A DNA stretch of 64,000 nucleotides. It comes from Sphingopyxis terrae subsp. terrae NBRC 15098 (GTDB lineage Bacteria > Pseudomonadota > Alphaproteobacteria > Sphingomonadales > Sphingomonadaceae). This document shows, in pieces, positions 43,665 to 53,432 of the stretch. Location of the stretch: the NCBI RefSeq assembly GCF_001610975.1, contig NZ_CP013342.1:3109001-3173000 (forward strand), in the 5' to 3' direction. Numbering within the stretch: the stretch's first letter is position 1; each line of letters begins with the position of its first letter. Below the pieces are notes generated by a model, which was not told where the DNA came from, did not search any database, and worked only from the letters and a program-made list of their open reading frames with translations. The position numbers were made by a program, and so were the translations under genes.

Positions 43665-44008
43665 AAGGCCCCGGCAATCGCGAGCAGTCCGGATGCAGTC
43701 AAAAACGGCCAGCCGATGTGTCGGCCGCGCGTATATACGGCATCGAACAGACCGGTCGCCGTCCACGAGGCCCCGATCAGCAGGATCAGACCGCGCGGCG
43801 TTCCGGGCCACAGGACCGACGCGGCGGACACCAGCATCAGGAGCGAGAGCGCATGCCATGCCAGACGAAACACCCGGCGCGCCAAGTCGATCCCCATGAT
43901 TCCGCTGTCGAGCGACATCAACGGCCTGACAAGTCGTCTTTCGCCCAGCAAGCCGTGCACCAGGGCGGTCGCCACCATGAAGGTGGCCGACAGCCCCAGC
44001 CAGATCAC
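43661..44008 (-). CDS. Small integral membrane protein, unknown function
   Basis: A 115-aa protein of about four helices ([53 protein letters not shown], and a short final helix). The start GTG at 44008 overlaps the isovaleryl-CoA dehydrogenase stop (GTGA). No family is recognised. Confidence 0.75.
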   Translation of the reverse strand: MIWLGLSATFMVATALVHGLLGERRLVRPLMSLDSGIMGIDLARRVFRLAWHALSLLMLVSAASVLWPGTPRGLILLIGASWTATGLFDAVYTRGRHIGWPFLTASGLLAIAGAL

Positions 44009-45174
44009 GCGCCTGCGCCAATCAGTTCGCGGCCGATCAGCATGCGGCGGATTTCGTTGGTGCCCGCCCCGATGTCGAGCAGTTTGGCATCGCGCCAATA
44101 GCGCTCCACCGGCCAGTCCTTGGTGTAGCCCGCGCCGCCAAGCGCCTGGATCGCTTCGCCCGCGACCCTCACCGCGCTTTCGCTGGCCAGCAGGATGGCG
44201 CCCGCGGCGTCGAACCGCGTCGTCAGCCCGGCGTCGCATGCCTTGGCGACATTATAGACATAGGAGCGCGCCGACTGGAGCGCGACATACATATCGGCGA
44301 CCTTGGCCTGCATAAGCTGGAACGAGCCGATCGGCTTGCCGAACTGCTTGCGCTCGCGAAGATAGGGGATGACCGTGTCGAGGCAGCCCTGCATGATGCC
44401 GAGCTGGAGCCCGGCGAGCACGACGCGCTCATAGTCGAGGCCCGACATCAGCACGCCGACGCCGCCGTTGACCGGCCCCATCACCTGGTCCTCGCTAACC
44501 TCGCAGTCGGTGAAGACGAGTTCGGCGGTCGGGGATCCGCGCATGCCGACCTTGTCGATCTTCTGACCGATGCTGAAGCCCGGCATATCCTTTTCGATCA
44601 GGAAGGCGGTGATGCCGCGTGACCCCGCTTCGGGCGTCGTCTTGGCATAGACGACCAGCGTGTCCGCACAGGTGGCGTTGGTGATCCAGAATTTGGTCCC
44701 GTTGAGGACATAGCCGCCCTGAACCGGCTCGGCCTTCAGTTTCATCGAGACGACGTCGCTCCCGGCGCCGGCTTCCGACATCGCAAGGCTGCCGACATGC
44801 TCGCCCGAGATCAGCTTCGGCAGATATTTCGCCTTCTGCTCTTCATTGCCCCAGCGGCGGATCTGGTTGACGCACAGATTCGAATGGGCGCCATAGGACA
44901 GGCCGATCGCGCCGCTCGCGCGGCTGACTTCCTCGACCGCGAGAACATGTTCGAGGTAGCCGAGACCGAGGCCGCCCCATTCCTCCTCGACCGTGATGCC
45001 GTGCAGGCCCAGCGCGCCCATCTGCGTCCACAGCTCGTCGCGAGGGAACCAATCCTCGCGGTCGGCCCTGTCGGCCAGCGGCGCAATCTGCTCGTCGGCG
45101 AAGCGGGCCGTGGTGTCGCGGATCATCTCGGCGGTCTCGCCAAGGGCAAAATCGAAATCGGGTGTGGCGCGCAT
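44005..45174 (-). CDS. ivd: Isovaleryl-CoA dehydrogenase
   Basis: A 389-aa acyl-CoA dehydrogenase. [32 protein letters not shown] and the catalytic glutamate in [12 protein letters not shown] are diagnostic of isovaleryl-CoA dehydrogenase, which converts isovaleryl-CoA to 3-methylcrotonyl-CoA, the substrate for the nearby carboxylase. [23 protein letters not shown] lies at the C-terminus. It opens an operon with a membrane protein, a VOC protein and another membrane protein. No LiuR-type palindrome was found upstream. Confidence 0.94.
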   Translation of the reverse strand: MRATPDFDFALGETAEMIRDTTARFADEQIAPLADRADREDWFPRDELWTQMGALGLHGITVEEEWGGLGLGYLEHVLAVEEVSRASGAIGLSYGAHSNLCVNQIRRWGNEEQKAKYLPKLISGEHVGSLAMSEAGAGSDVVSMKLKAEPVQGGYVLNGTKFWITNATCADTLVVYAKTTPEAGSRGITAFLIEKDMPGFSIGQKIDKVGMRGSPTAELVFTDCEVSEDQVMGPVNGGVGVLMSGLDYERVVLAGLQLGIMQGCLDTVIPYLRERKQFGKPIGSFQLMQAKVADMYVALQSARSYVYNVAKACDAGLTTRFDAAGAILLASESAVRVAGEAIQALGGAGYTKDWPVERYWRDAKLLDIGAGTNEIRRMLIGRELIGAGA

Positions 45175-45310
45175 ATCGTCCTCTGTTTCTGGTTTCGGAT
45201 GCGACTAGCAGGAAGCGGGCGCGGTTTGAAGCGCAGCGGACAAGTCTGGCTTGCAAGGCGAAAAGGCCATACAGCTTGCGTGCCGCCATGGGGGTCGGCA
45301 AGGGCGGGGC

Positions 45311-46216
45311 ATGATCGACACGCTTACCCATCTGGACCGTCTCGAGGCCGAGAGCATCCACATCATGCGCGAAGTGATGGCCGACGCCGTCAACCCCGTG
45401 ATGCTCTATTCGGTCGGCAAGGACAGCGCGGTGATGCTGCATCTCGCGCGCAAGGCTTTCTATCCCTCGCCGCCGCCCTTTCCGCTGCTCCACGTCGATA
45501 CCACGTGGAAGTTCCGCGCGATGTACGAACTGCGCGACCGCATGGCCGCGGAATCGGGCATGGACCTGATCGTCCATCAGAACCCCGAGGCGAAGGCGCG
45601 CGGGATCAATCCGTTCGACCATGGGCCGCTGCATACCGACATGTGGAAGACCGAAGGGCTCAAGCAGGCGCTCGACCTTCACGGATTCGACGTGGCCTTC
45701 GGCGGTGCGCGGCGCGACGAGGAAAAGAGCCGCGCGAAGGAGCGCATCTTTTCCTTCCGCACGGCGAGTCACGGCTGGGATCCCAAGCAGCAGCGCCCCG
45801 AGCTGTGGAATCTCTACAATGCGCGCAAGGCGAAGGGGGAAAGCATCCGGGTCTTTCCGATCTCCAACTGGACCGAACTCGACATCTGGCAATATATCGC
45901 GCGCGAGAATATCCCGATCGTGCCGCTCTATTTCGCCGCGCCCCGACCGACGGTGATACGCGACGGGCTGTTGCTGATGGTCGATGACGACCGCTTCCCG
46001 CTACGCGACGGTGAAGAGCCGGTGATGCGCTCGGTGCGTTTCCGCACCCTCGGCTGCTATCCGCTCACCGGGGCGGTCGAAAGCGAGGCGACGACGCTCA
46101 GCCAAGTCATCCAGGAAATGCTGTTGGCGACGACCAGCGAACGGCAGGGACGCATCATCGACAAGGATGGCGGCGATGCGTCGATGGAGAAGAAGAAGCA
46201 GGAGGGGTATTTTTGA
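45311..46216 (+). CDS. cysD: Sulfate adenylyltransferase subunit 2
   Basis: A 301-aa ATP sulfurylase catalytic subunit. [12 protein letters not shown] is the PP-loop, [16 protein letters not shown] and [20 protein letters not shown] are family-typical, and the protein ends KKQEGYF. It forms adenosine 5'-phosphosulfate from ATP and sulfate, with CysN hydrolysing GTP. ATG 45311 is chosen from the conserved start ([16 protein letters not shown]). It is followed by cysNC after a repeat-filled 117-bp gap. Confidence 0.96.
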   Translation: MIDTLTHLDRLEAESIHIMREVMADAVNPVMLYSVGKDSAVMLHLARKAFYPSPPPFPLLHVDTTWKFRAMYELRDRMAAESGMDLIVHQNPEAKARGINPFDHGPLHTDMWKTEGLKQALDLHGFDVAFGGARRDEEKSRAKERIFSFRTASHGWDPKQQRPELWNLYNARKAKGESIRVFPISNWTELDIWQYIARENIPIVPLYFAAPRPTVIRDGLLLMVDDDRFPLRDGEEPVMRSVRFRTLGCYPLTGAVESEATTLSQVIQEMLLATTSERQGRIIDKDGGDASMEKKKQEGYF

Positions 46217-46222
46217 CCCGCC

Positions 46223-46318
46223 GCGTCAATCTTCAGATTGACGAAGGGTCAACCCCCGCGAAGGCGGGGGCCTCTTTCTGTATCAACGGACGAAGCGGGA
46301 TTCCCGCTGTCGCGGGAA
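46223..46318. repeat. Three-hairpin palindromic repeat between cysD and cysNC
   Basis: Three hairpins in a row: CGTCAATCT/AGATTGACG, CCCCCGC/GCGGGGG and ATTCCCGC/GCGGGAAT, all with perfect arms. The middle one is followed by a T-rich CCTCTTTCTGT. It fills the cysD-cysNC gap and may attenuate or stabilise the message. Confidence 0.7.
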
Positions 46319-46333
46319 TGACGAAGTAAGAAT

Positions 46334-48235
46334 ATGACCGACCCCATCTATGTCACCGACGCTCTGATCGCCGAGGATATCGACGCCTATCTCGCGAGTC
46401 ACGAGCGGAAGTCGCTGCTCCGCTTCATCACCTGCGGCAGCGTCGATGACGGCAAATCGACGCTGATCGGACGCCTGCTCTACGACAGCAAGATGATCTT
46501 CGAGGATCAACTCGCCGCGCTCGAGGCCGACAGCAAGCGCGTCGGTACGCAGGGCGGTGAGATCGATTTCGCGCTGCTCGTCGATGGGCTTGCCGCCGAG
46601 CGCGAGCAGGGCATCACGATCGACGTCGCCTATCGTTTTTTCACGACCGAAAAGCGCAAGTTCATCGTCGCCGACACGCCGGGGCACGAGCAATATACGC
46701 GCAACATGGTCACCGGCGCGTCGACCGCCGACCTTGCCGTGATCCTCGTCGATGCGCGCAAGGGCGTGCTGACGCAGACGCGCCGCCACAGCTTCCTCGC
46801 GCACCTGCTCGGCATCCGGCATATCGTGCTTGCGGTGAACAAGATGGACCTTGTCGGCTATGACAAGGCGGTCTTCGATCGCATCACGCTCGCCTATCGT
46901 GCCTTTGCGAGCGAGATCGGTATCACCAATTTCACCGCCATTCCCATCTCGGGCTTTAAGGGCGACAATATCACCGCGCTATCGGCGAACACGCCCTGGT
47001 TCAAGGGGCCGGCGCTGGTCGACCATCTTGAAACGGTCGAGATCGGCGGCACCGCCGACCAAGCCAAGCCTTTCCGGATGCCCGTTCAATGGGTCAACCG
47101 CCCGAATCTGGATTTCCGGGGCTTTTCGGGCCAGCTTGCAAGCGGCAAGGTCAAGCCGGGCGACGCCGTCCGTATCCTGCCGAGCGGGAAGACGACGACG
47201 ATCGACCGGATCGTTACGCTTGATGGCGATCTGAATGAAGCAGTCGCGGGCCAGTCGGTGACGCTGACGCTGGCGGACGACGTCGATTGTTCGCGCGGCG
47301 ATGTCATCGCGACCGCAGATGCGCCCCCCGAAACCGCCGACCAGTTCGAAGCGACGCTCGTCTGGATGGCCGACGAGGCGATGATACCCGGCCGCGCCTA
47401 TTGGCTGAAGCTCGCGACGCAGAGCGTTTCGGCGACCGTCCAGGCGCCGAAGTACGAGATCAACGTCAACACGCTCGACCGGCTGGCGGCAAAGACGCTC
47501 GACTTGAACGGGATCGGGGTGGTCGAGGTGTCGACCGACAAGCCCATCACCTTCGAAGCCTATGCCGACAACAAGACGCTCGGCGGCTTCATCCTAATAG
47601 ACAAGCTGACCAACGCGACGGTGGCCGCCGGGATGCTGCACTTCAGCTTGCGCCGGGCACAGAATGTCCATTGGCAGGCCGGCGACATCGATCGCGACAT
47701 GCGCGCGAACCTCAAGAACCAGCGGCCGGCGCTGCTGTGGTTTACCGGCTTGTCGGGGTCGGGCAAATCGACGATCGCGAACCTTGTCGAGAAGAAGCTG
47801 CACCGGATGAACCGGCACAGCTTCCTGCTCGACGGCGACAACGTCCGCCACGGGCTCAACAAGGATCTGGGCTTCACCGAAGCCGACCGGATCGAGAATA
47901 TCCGCCGCGTCGGCGAGGTTGCCAAGCTGATGACCGACGCCGGGCTGATCGTCATCACCGCCTTCATCTCGCCCTTCCGCGCCGAGCGCGAAATGGTGCG
48001 CGCGATGCTGCCCGAGGGCGAGTTTCTTGAAATATTCATCGACACCCCGCTGGCCGAGGCGGAACGGCGCGACGTCAAGGGCCTCTACAAGAAGGCACGG
48101 GCGGGTCAGCTCAAGAATTTCACCGGCATCGACAGCCCTTACGAGGCGCCCGAGGCGCCGGAGGTTCGCATCGACACGACCGCGATGACGGCAGAGGAGG
48201 CCGCCGACCTCATCGTCGAACGGCTGCTGGGCTAA
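46334..48235 (+). CDS. cysNC: Sulfate adenylyltransferase subunit 1 / APS kinase fusion
   Basis: A 633-aa bifunctional protein. The CysN GTPase part has [18 protein letters not shown] (P-loop), [12 protein letters not shown] and NKMD; the CysC part begins near residue 460 with [14 protein letters not shown] and has [16 protein letters not shown] and [19 protein letters not shown]. It activates sulfate to APS and then phosphorylates it to PAPS. It follows cysD and precedes DUF2061 and cysQ in a sulfate assimilation operon. Confidence 0.97.
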   Translation: MTDPIYVTDALIAEDIDAYLASHERKSLLRFITCGSVDDGKSTLIGRLLYDSKMIFEDQLAALEADSKRVGTQGGEIDFALLVDGLAAEREQGITIDVAYRFFTTEKRKFIVADTPGHEQYTRNMVTGASTADLAVILVDARKGVLTQTRRHSFLAHLLGIRHIVLAVNKMDLVGYDKAVFDRITLAYRAFASEIGITNFTAIPISGFKGDNITALSANTPWFKGPALVDHLETVEIGGTADQAKPFRMPVQWVNRPNLDFRGFSGQLASGKVKPGDAVRILPSGKTTTIDRIVTLDGDLNEAVAGQSVTLTLADDVDCSRGDVIATADAPPETADQFEATLVWMADEAMIPGRAYWLKLATQSVSATVQAPKYEINVNTLDRLAAKTLDLNGIGVVEVSTDKPITFEAYADNKTLGGFILIDKLTNATVAAGMLHFSLRRAQNVHWQAGDIDRDMRANLKNQRPALLWFTGLSGSGKSTIANLVEKKLHRMNRHSFLLDGDNVRHGLNKDLGFTEADRIENIRRVGEVAKLMTDAGLIVITAFISPFRAEREMVRAMLPEGEFLEIFIDTPLAEAERRDVKGLYKKARAGQLKNFTGIDSPYEAPEAPEVRIDTTAMTAEEAADLIVERLLG

Positions 48236-48238
48236 CCG

Positions 48239-48526
48239 GTGCTGCTGTTCCGGGGCCGCGAGGCGCACAGCCGATCTTTCGCCAAGGCGGTCAGCTGGCG
48301 CGCTCTGGGCAGCATCGACACCTTCATCCTCAGCTACATCTTCACCGCCAATGTGAAGGCCGCCGGCGCAATTGCGAGCACCGAAGTGCTGACCAAGATG
48401 CTGCTCTATTATGTCCACGAACGCGCGTGGAGCCGGGTAACCTGGGGCATGGACAAGACGCCGCGCGATACGGGAACCGAAGGGCTTGACGAACGCGGCG
48501 GCGAGGGCTCTGGCACGCAGCCATGA
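48239..48526 (+). CDS. DUF2061 membrane protein
   Basis: A 95-aa protein with the DUF2061 core SWRALGSIDTFILSYIFTANVKAAG and TKMLLYYVHERAW. One or two membrane helices are likely. It starts with GTG at 48239, three bases after cysNC, and its end overlaps cysQ by 4 bp (ATGA). The family is often found in sulfate assimilation operons, but its role is unknown; a sulfate-related membrane function is only inferred from position. Confidence 0.85.
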   Translation: MLLFRGREAHSRSFAKAVSWRALGSIDTFILSYIFTANVKAAGAIASTEVLTKMLLYYVHERAWSRVTWGMDKTPRDTGTEGLDERGGEGSGTQP

Positions 48527-49266
48527 CCGAGAATGACGAACAATTGGCGACGCGGCTCGCCGATGCCGCCGGCCGCATCCTGCTCGACCTGCGCGCAGCG
48601 GGCGACCTCACGGGCAAGGCGCTGGGGCAGGCGGGTGACGAGGCTGCGAACGCGATGCTCTGCCGCGAGCTTCGCGCGGCGCGTCCCGACGACGCGCTTT
48701 TGTCCGAAGAGGAAAAGGACAATCCGGTGCGCCTCGCCAGCCGCCGGGTTTGGATCGTCGATCCGCTCGACGGCACGCGCGAATATGGCGAGGGCCGGTC
48801 CGACTGGGCGGTGCACGTCGCGCTTGCGGTCGATGGCGTCGCCAGCGTCGGCGCGGTCGCGTTGCCAGGGCTCGGGCTGACGCTGACCTCGGGCGTACCC
48901 GCCGAATTGGCGCCTGCCAACGAGCCGCTGCGGATGCTTGTCAGCCGCACCCGCCCTGCTGCGGAGGCGGTTCAGGTCGCCGAACGGATGGGCGCGGAAC
49001 TGCTTGCGATGGGCTCGGCCGGAGCGAAGGCCATGGCCGTGGTGCGCGGCGAGGCCGACATCTATCTGCACACCGGCGGCCAATATGAATGGGACAATTG
49101 CGCGCCCGTTGCGGTTGCGCAGGCTGCGGGGCTGCACGTCAGCCGCGTCGATGGCTCGCCGCTGCGCTACAACAATGCCGATACCTATCTGCCCGACCTG
49201 CTCATCTGCCGCCGCGAACTGGCAGACGAGGTGCTGCGCCTCGCGTCGGAATATTCGTCCGGCTGA
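48523..49266 (+). CDS. cysQ: 3'(2'),5'-bisphosphate nucleotidase
   Basis: A 247-aa inositol monophosphatase-family enzyme. Metal-binding motifs are LLSEEEKD, VDPLDGTREYGEG and EWDNCAPVAVAQAAG. CysQ removes the 3'-phosphate from PAP, recycling the product of sulfate reduction or sulfonation. It is the final gene of the sulfate assimilation operon, coupled to DUF2061. Confidence 0.93.
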   Translation: MTENDEQLATRLADAAGRILLDLRAAGDLTGKALGQAGDEAANAMLCRELRAARPDDALLSEEEKDNPVRLASRRVWIVDPLDGTREYGEGRSDWAVHVALAVDGVASVGAVALPGLGLTLTSGVPAELAPANEPLRMLVSRTRPAAEAVQVAERMGAELLAMGSAGAKAMAVVRGEADIYLHTGGQYEWDNCAPVAVAQAAGLHVSRVDGSPLRYNNADTYLPDLLICRRELADEVLRLASEYSSG

Positions 49267-49346
49267 TCCGGGCGGCATTGCCAGCGGGCGCCCTTCGCCC
49301 TAACCCGTTGCATCGAGAAACCAAATTACGCCAAGGGAGACGTGCG

Positions 49347-50483
49347 ATGACCGATTTGCCCGAAACCAATCTGACGATGCTGACGCTCGCCAAGCCGGAG
49401 GGCGAACTCGAAGTCTATTTCGAACGCCGCCCGATGCCCGAGCCCAAGCCGCACGAGGTGCTGGTGAAGGTTCTCACCACCCCGATCAATCCGTCCGATC
49501 TCGGCCTGCTGTTCGGCGGTGCCGACATGAGCAGCGCGCGCGCCGGCACCCGCAACGACTTGCCGATGATCACGGCCGATATTCCGCCGCCCGGCATGCG
49601 CGCGATGGCGAGCCGGATCGGCGATGCGCTCCCGATCGGCAACGAAGGGTGCGGCGTCGTCGTCAAGGCGGGGTCCTCGCCCGAGGCGCAGGCGCTGATG
49701 GGCAAGACCGTCGCGCTGCTTGGCGGCGAGATGTATGCCGAATATCGCTGCCTTCCAATTCAGATGACGATGCCGCTGCCCGACGGCACCGATCCGGTCG
49801 ATGGGGCCTCCTGCTTCGTCAATCCGCTCACCAGCCTTGCTTTCACCGAAACGATGCGGATGGAGGGGCATAGCGCGATCGTCCACACCGCCGCGGCGTC
49901 GAACCTCGGCCAGATGCTCGTCAAGATCTGCGCCAAGGACAATATCCCGCTGGTCAATATCGTGCGCAGCGCGGCGCAGGTCGAATTGCTGAAGGGCATC
50001 GGTGCGACGCATATCGTGAATAGCAGCGACGATGATTTCGTCGACCAACTCGTCGCCGCGATCACCGAAACCGGCGCCACGATCGGCTTCGATGCGATCG
50101 GCGGCGGCAAGCTTGCGGGCCAGATTCTCGCCGCGATGGAAGCGGCGGCGGTCAAGCGCATGACGAGCTACAGCCGCTATGGCTCGGACACTTTCAAACA
50201 GGTCTATATCTACGGCGCGCTCGACCTCGGCCCGACGCTGCTCAACCGCAGCTTCGGCTTCAGCTGGTCGCTCTCGGGCTTCCTGCTCACGCCCTTCCTG
50301 CAAAAGGCGGGGATGGAGACGGCGATGCGAATGCGTCAGCGTGTCGTCGACGAGCTGACGACGACCTTCAAGAGCCATTACAGCCACCAGATTTCGCTGG
50401 CCGATGCGCTCAACCTCGACGTCGCGAACGCCTATAATGCCAAGCGCACGGGCGAGAAATATCTGATCCGCCCGCATGGTTGA
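49347..50483 (+). CDS. MDR-superfamily oxidoreductase (enoyl reductase/quinone oxidoreductase-like)
   Basis: A 378-aa medium-chain dehydrogenase/reductase. NPSDLGLLFGG and GNEGCGVVVKAGSS fit the N-terminal catalytic domain of zinc-less enoyl-thioester or quinone reductases, and HTAAASNLGQMLVKICAKD is the nucleotide-binding segment, followed by FDAIGGGKLAGQIL. The catalytic substrate is unknown. ATG 49347 follows AAGGGAGACG. It follows cysQ by 80 bp and converges on the cell wall hydrolase. Confidence 0.85.
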   Translation: MTDLPETNLTMLTLAKPEGELEVYFERRPMPEPKPHEVLVKVLTTPINPSDLGLLFGGADMSSARAGTRNDLPMITADIPPPGMRAMASRIGDALPIGNEGCGVVVKAGSSPEAQALMGKTVALLGGEMYAEYRCLPIQMTMPLPDGTDPVDGASCFVNPLTSLAFTETMRMEGHSAIVHTAAASNLGQMLVKICAKDNIPLVNIVRSAAQVELLKGIGATHIVNSSDDDFVDQLVAAITETGATIGFDAIGGGKLAGQILAAMEAAAVKRMTSYSRYGSDTFKQVYIYGALDLGPTLLNRSFGFSWSLSGFLLTPFLQKAGMETAMRMRQRVVDELTTTFKSHYSHQISLADALNLDVANAYNAKRTGEKYLIRPHG

Positions 50484-50517
50484 GCGCTGGAGCCTTCAAA
50501 CGGGCTGCAGCACTGCG

Positions 50518-50563
50518 AGCGAAGTGATCCGGGGTTGATTGAAGCAGGCTGGATCGCTTCGCT
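50518..50563. repeat. Imperfect inverted repeat between convergent genes
   Basis: AGCGAAGTGATCC and GGATCGCTTCGCT form 13-bp arms with one mismatch. The right arm reaches the stop codon of the cell wall hydrolase gene. It probably works as a bidirectional terminator. Confidence 0.5.
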
Positions 50564-51705
50564 CAACGCTTCATGCACTGCCGCGTGTCGTCGCGCGCAT
50601 ATTCGCTGCAGTTCCACAGCGCCTTTTCAAAGCCCGATTTTTCGTCGCGCAGATAGGAAAAGCTCATCGCCGCGCGCTGCATATCGTTCATCGCATCGCT
50701 GTCGGGCTTCATTACCGGGTTGGTCCAGCCCATGAACTTGCAATAGGGGCGTTCGCCGCAAAGACGCAGCGCGAGCGTGACGAAACTTTCGGGTGTCGCG
50801 CGGCGGTCGAGCTGGACATAGATGGTATCGCGCCCGACCGCGTCTCCGGCGCCCGTTACCAACTTGACCGGGCCAATGCTGGCGGCGGCGTCGGCAAGAT
50901 CGCTTGGCGGCGCGAGGGCAAGCGCATGGGCGGGGGACAGGCCCGCCATCTTCGCAATCGGCGCGTCGTTCGCCGACACCGCGCCGCGGAACGCGCCGGG
51001 CGTTCCCCAGAAACCGGGCCAGCGGAAAAAGAGGTGCGTGCCTTCGCTCGCGATCTTTTCCAGACTGTCGCTCCAATAGGGGCGCACCCAGTCGGTGTGA
51101 TAATGCGTCGCCAGCCCGACTTTCGGATCGATCAGTCCGGCGAGCATGCGATCGGCATTGCTGCGTGCGCGCGCCCATGCGGCATCCGGATAGCGGCGAT
51201 TGAGCGCGCCGTCGCAGGTGAAGGTGAACTGACAGCCCGTGGTGCGCTCCGATCCCTGGAATACGACGCCGCAGATCGTCTTGGGGAAGGCGGGATGGCG
51301 GACGCGGTTGATGACAACCTGACCGACCGCAAGCTGTCCCTTGCTATCGTCGCCGGCCTCGTAAAGCATCGCCGCTGCCATGCAGTCGCGGGCGCGGTCG
51401 CGTGCCTTGCTCGCGCCGGGATAGACGAATGGGCGCGCTGCAACGAAGCCCTTGGTCACAAATGCTATGCGCGCATTTTCGGCACGCGCGTCCTGCTCGG
51501 TAACCGGGGCGAACTCCATCGGCTGGACGTCGGGCACGACGTTGGCGGGCGGCGCAACGGGGTGCGGCATCACCGGCAGCGGGCGGCTCGTCTGTCCGCT
51601 GAAATGCAGCACCGCCGCAATCGCCGCAAAGCTCAAAAGCGCGAACAGCCAGCCGCGCCATTCGCGCGGGTTCTGCGTCGTATCCGGATGCTCCATTGGG
51701 AGCAT
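50563..51705 (-). CDS. SleB-like cell wall hydrolase, membrane-anchored
   Basis: A 380-aa protein with an N-terminal transmembrane or uncleaved signal segment (WLFALLSFAAIAAVLHF), a proline-rich linker and a Hydrolase_2/SleB domain near residues 105-220: AAAMLYEAGDDSKGQLAVGQVVINRV with the catalytic glutamate, then TICGVVFQG and GCQFTFTCDG. It probably cleaves peptidoglycan in the periplasm. The start could be ATG 51705 or 51696. It lies 9 bp after cysK on the same strand. Confidence 0.85.
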   Translation of the reverse strand: MLPMEHPDTTQNPREWRGWLFALLSFAAIAAVLHFSGQTSRPLPVMPHPVAPPANVVPDVQPMEFAPVTEQDARAENARIAFVTKGFVAARPFVYPGASKARDRARDCMAAAMLYEAGDDSKGQLAVGQVVINRVRHPAFPKTICGVVFQGSERTTGCQFTFTCDGALNRRYPDAAWARARSNADRMLAGLIDPKVGLATHYHTDWVRPYWSDSLEKIASEGTHLFFRWPGFWGTPGAFRGAVSANDAPIAKMAGLSPAHALALAPPSDLADAAASIGPVKLVTGAGDAVGRDTIYVQLDRRATPESFVTLALRLCGERPYCKFMGWTNPVMKPDSDAMNDMQRAAMSFSYLRDEKSGFEKALWNCSEYARDDTRQCMKR

Positions 51706-51714
51706 GGCTGCTGC

Positions 51715-52635
51715 TCAGATCTCCGGCAGGAAGTCGGGCACCGACAGATAGCGCTCGCCGGTGTCATAGTTGAAGCCGAGGACGCGGCTGCCCGCCGGAA
51801 GCTCGGCGAGCTTCTGCTTGATCGCCGCCAGCGTCGCGCCCGACGAGATGCCGACGAGCATCCCTTCCTCGGTCGCCGAGCGCCGCGCCATCTCCTTCGC
51901 ATCGGCGGCATCGACCTGGATCACGCCGTCGAGCAGATCGGTATGCAGGTTACGCGGGATGAAGCCGGCACCGATGCCCTGGATCGGATGCGGAGCAGGC
52001 TGGCCGCCCGAGATGACCGGCGAAGCAACGGGTTCGACGGCATAGACCTTCAGATTGGGCCAATGCTGTTTCAAGAATTGCGCAACGCCGGTAATGTGTC
52101 CGCCGGTGCCGACGCCGGTAATCAGCGCGTCGATCGGCGTGTCCTTGAAATCGTTCAGGATTTCGGGGCCGGTGGTCCGGACATGGACGTCGATGTTCGC
52201 CTCGTTCTCAAACTGCTGCGGCATCCAGGCACCGGGGGTGGTCTCGACCAGTTCGATCGCCCGCTCGATGGCGCCCTTCATGCCCTTTTCGCGCGGCGTC
52301 AGATCGAAGGTCGCGCCATAGGCCAGCATGAGGCGCCGGCGTTCGAGCGACATGCTTTCGGGCATGACGAGGATCAGCTTGTACCCCTTGACCGCGGCGG
52401 CCATCGCCAGGCCGATGCCGGTGTTGCCCGATGTCGGCTCGACGATGACGCCGCCCGGTTTCAGGCTGCCGTCGCGCTCGGCCGCTTCGATCATCGCCAG
52501 CCCGATGCGATCCTTGATCGACCCGCCCGGATTGGCGCGTTCGGACTTCACCCAGACTTCGGCGTCGGGAAACAGCTTCGCGACGCGAATGTGCGGCGTG
52601 TTGCCGATGGTTTCGAGGATAGAATTGGCTTTCAT
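51715..52635 (-). CDS. cysK: Cysteine synthase A
   Basis: A 306-aa PLP enzyme making cysteine from O-acetylserine and sulfide. [18 protein letters not shown] carries the PLP lysine, [14 protein letters not shown] binds substrate and [16 protein letters not shown] is the phosphate loop. The ATG at 52635 fits the canonical start ([10 protein letters not shown]); the frame extends to 52851 in the preceding gene. It completes the sulfur assimilation function of the window, though it is separated from the cys operon by two genes. Confidence 0.96.
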   Translation of the reverse strand: MKANSILETIGNTPHIRVAKLFPDAEVWVKSERANPGGSIKDRIGLAMIEAAERDGSLKPGGVIVEPTSGNTGIGLAMAAAVKGYKLILVMPESMSLERRRLMLAYGATFDLTPREKGMKGAIERAIELVETTPGAWMPQQFENEANIDVHVRTTGPEILNDFKDTPIDALITGVGTGGHITGVAQFLKQHWPNLKVYAVEPVASPVISGGQPAPHPIQGIGAGFIPRNLHTDLLDGVIQVDAADAKEMARRSATEEGMLVGISSGATLAAIKQKLAELPAGSRVLGFNYDTGERYLSVPDFLPEI

Positions 52636-52640
52636 CGTCT

Positions 52641-53300
52641 CTATGCACTTTCCTTGAAGTCGAAGCGCGGATCGCGGCGCACCCGGTTCGGCCAGTCTCC
52701 GGCGCGGACCCACAGCCTTTCGTCGGCCAGGGCGGGCGTCGGAGCGGGTTGTAACGACGCCAGCAGATACTGTCCATAAGGCCAGTCGCCGATCGCCGAG
52801 TCGGCGTTGATATGCCCGAAGGGGCCGGCATTGACGAAGCGCGCGTCCCACTTGCGCGACAGGCGCCAGACATGCGCGGATTTGGCGTAGGGATCATTGT
52901 CGCTTGCAACCACGATCATCGGAGTTCGAGCCGAAAAGGCCGGGGTATCATCGAATCCGATGATGCGATTGCTACGGCGCAGCAAAGCGAGGTCGGGCGG
53001 CGCAACGAGCAGCGCGCCGACAATCCGCGTCCGCGCGAAAGCGCTGGCGCCGGCGAACCAGTGGGCGAAGGCATGGCATCCCAGGCTATGCGCCGCGACA
53101 AGCACGGGGGCGTCCTCGGTCGCGATCGTGTCGGCGATGCGGCGGACCCATTCGCCGTTGGTCGGCGCGTTCCAATTGCCAAGGTCGATGCGTTCGCAAT
53201 CGGGGAATTTCTGTTCCCACAGGCTTTGCCAGTGACCCGGCCCGCTGTTGTCGAGGCCCGGGATGGTCAGAATTTTGTGGCGGATTGTCGAGCTGTGCAT
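52641..53300 (-). CDS. RBBP9/YdeN-family alpha/beta hydrolase
   Basis: A 219-aa serine hydrolase. [19 protein letters not shown] opens the RBBP9 family fold, [13 protein letters not shown] is the nucleophile elbow, ASDNDPYAK carries the acid and [14 protein letters not shown] the histidine, so the triad is complete. The substrate is not known. It lies five bases upstream of cysK on the same strand. Confidence 0.88.
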   Translation of the reverse strand: MHSSTIRHKILTIPGLDNSGPGHWQSLWEQKFPDCERIDLGNWNAPTNGEWVRRIADTIATEDAPVLVAAHSLGCHAFAHWFAGASAFARTRIVGALLVAPPDLALLRRSNRIIGFDDTPAFSARTPMIVVASDNDPYAKSAHVWRLSRKWDARFVNAGPFGHINADSAIGDWPYGQYLLASLQPAPTPALADERLWVRAGDWPNRVRRDPRFDFKESA

Positions 53301-53360
53301 GGCGGTCGTTCCATCGAGAGAGGGAAGGGAAGCCGCGGTGACGGGTGCGTCCGTTTTAAC

Positions 53361-53377
53361 TCAATTAAATAAATTGA
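53361..53377. promoter_or_regulatory. AT-rich inverted repeat upstream of RBBP9-like hydrolase
   Basis: TCAATT-AAATA-AATTGA has perfect six-base arms and stands out as AT-rich in a GC-rich window. On the minus strand it overlaps TTGTCA, a possible -35 box for the hydrolase gene starting at 53300. It may be an operator. Confidence 0.35.
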
Positions 53378-53432
53378 CAATAGGTGCTGGACAAAGCGGG
53401 GCGATTTTGCGCCGAAACGCCATCAACAGCGC

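Noticed and set aside
50539-52779. 746-codon open frame on the plus strand
   Set aside because: It runs antisense to the cell wall hydrolase and cysK genes with no recognisable domain.
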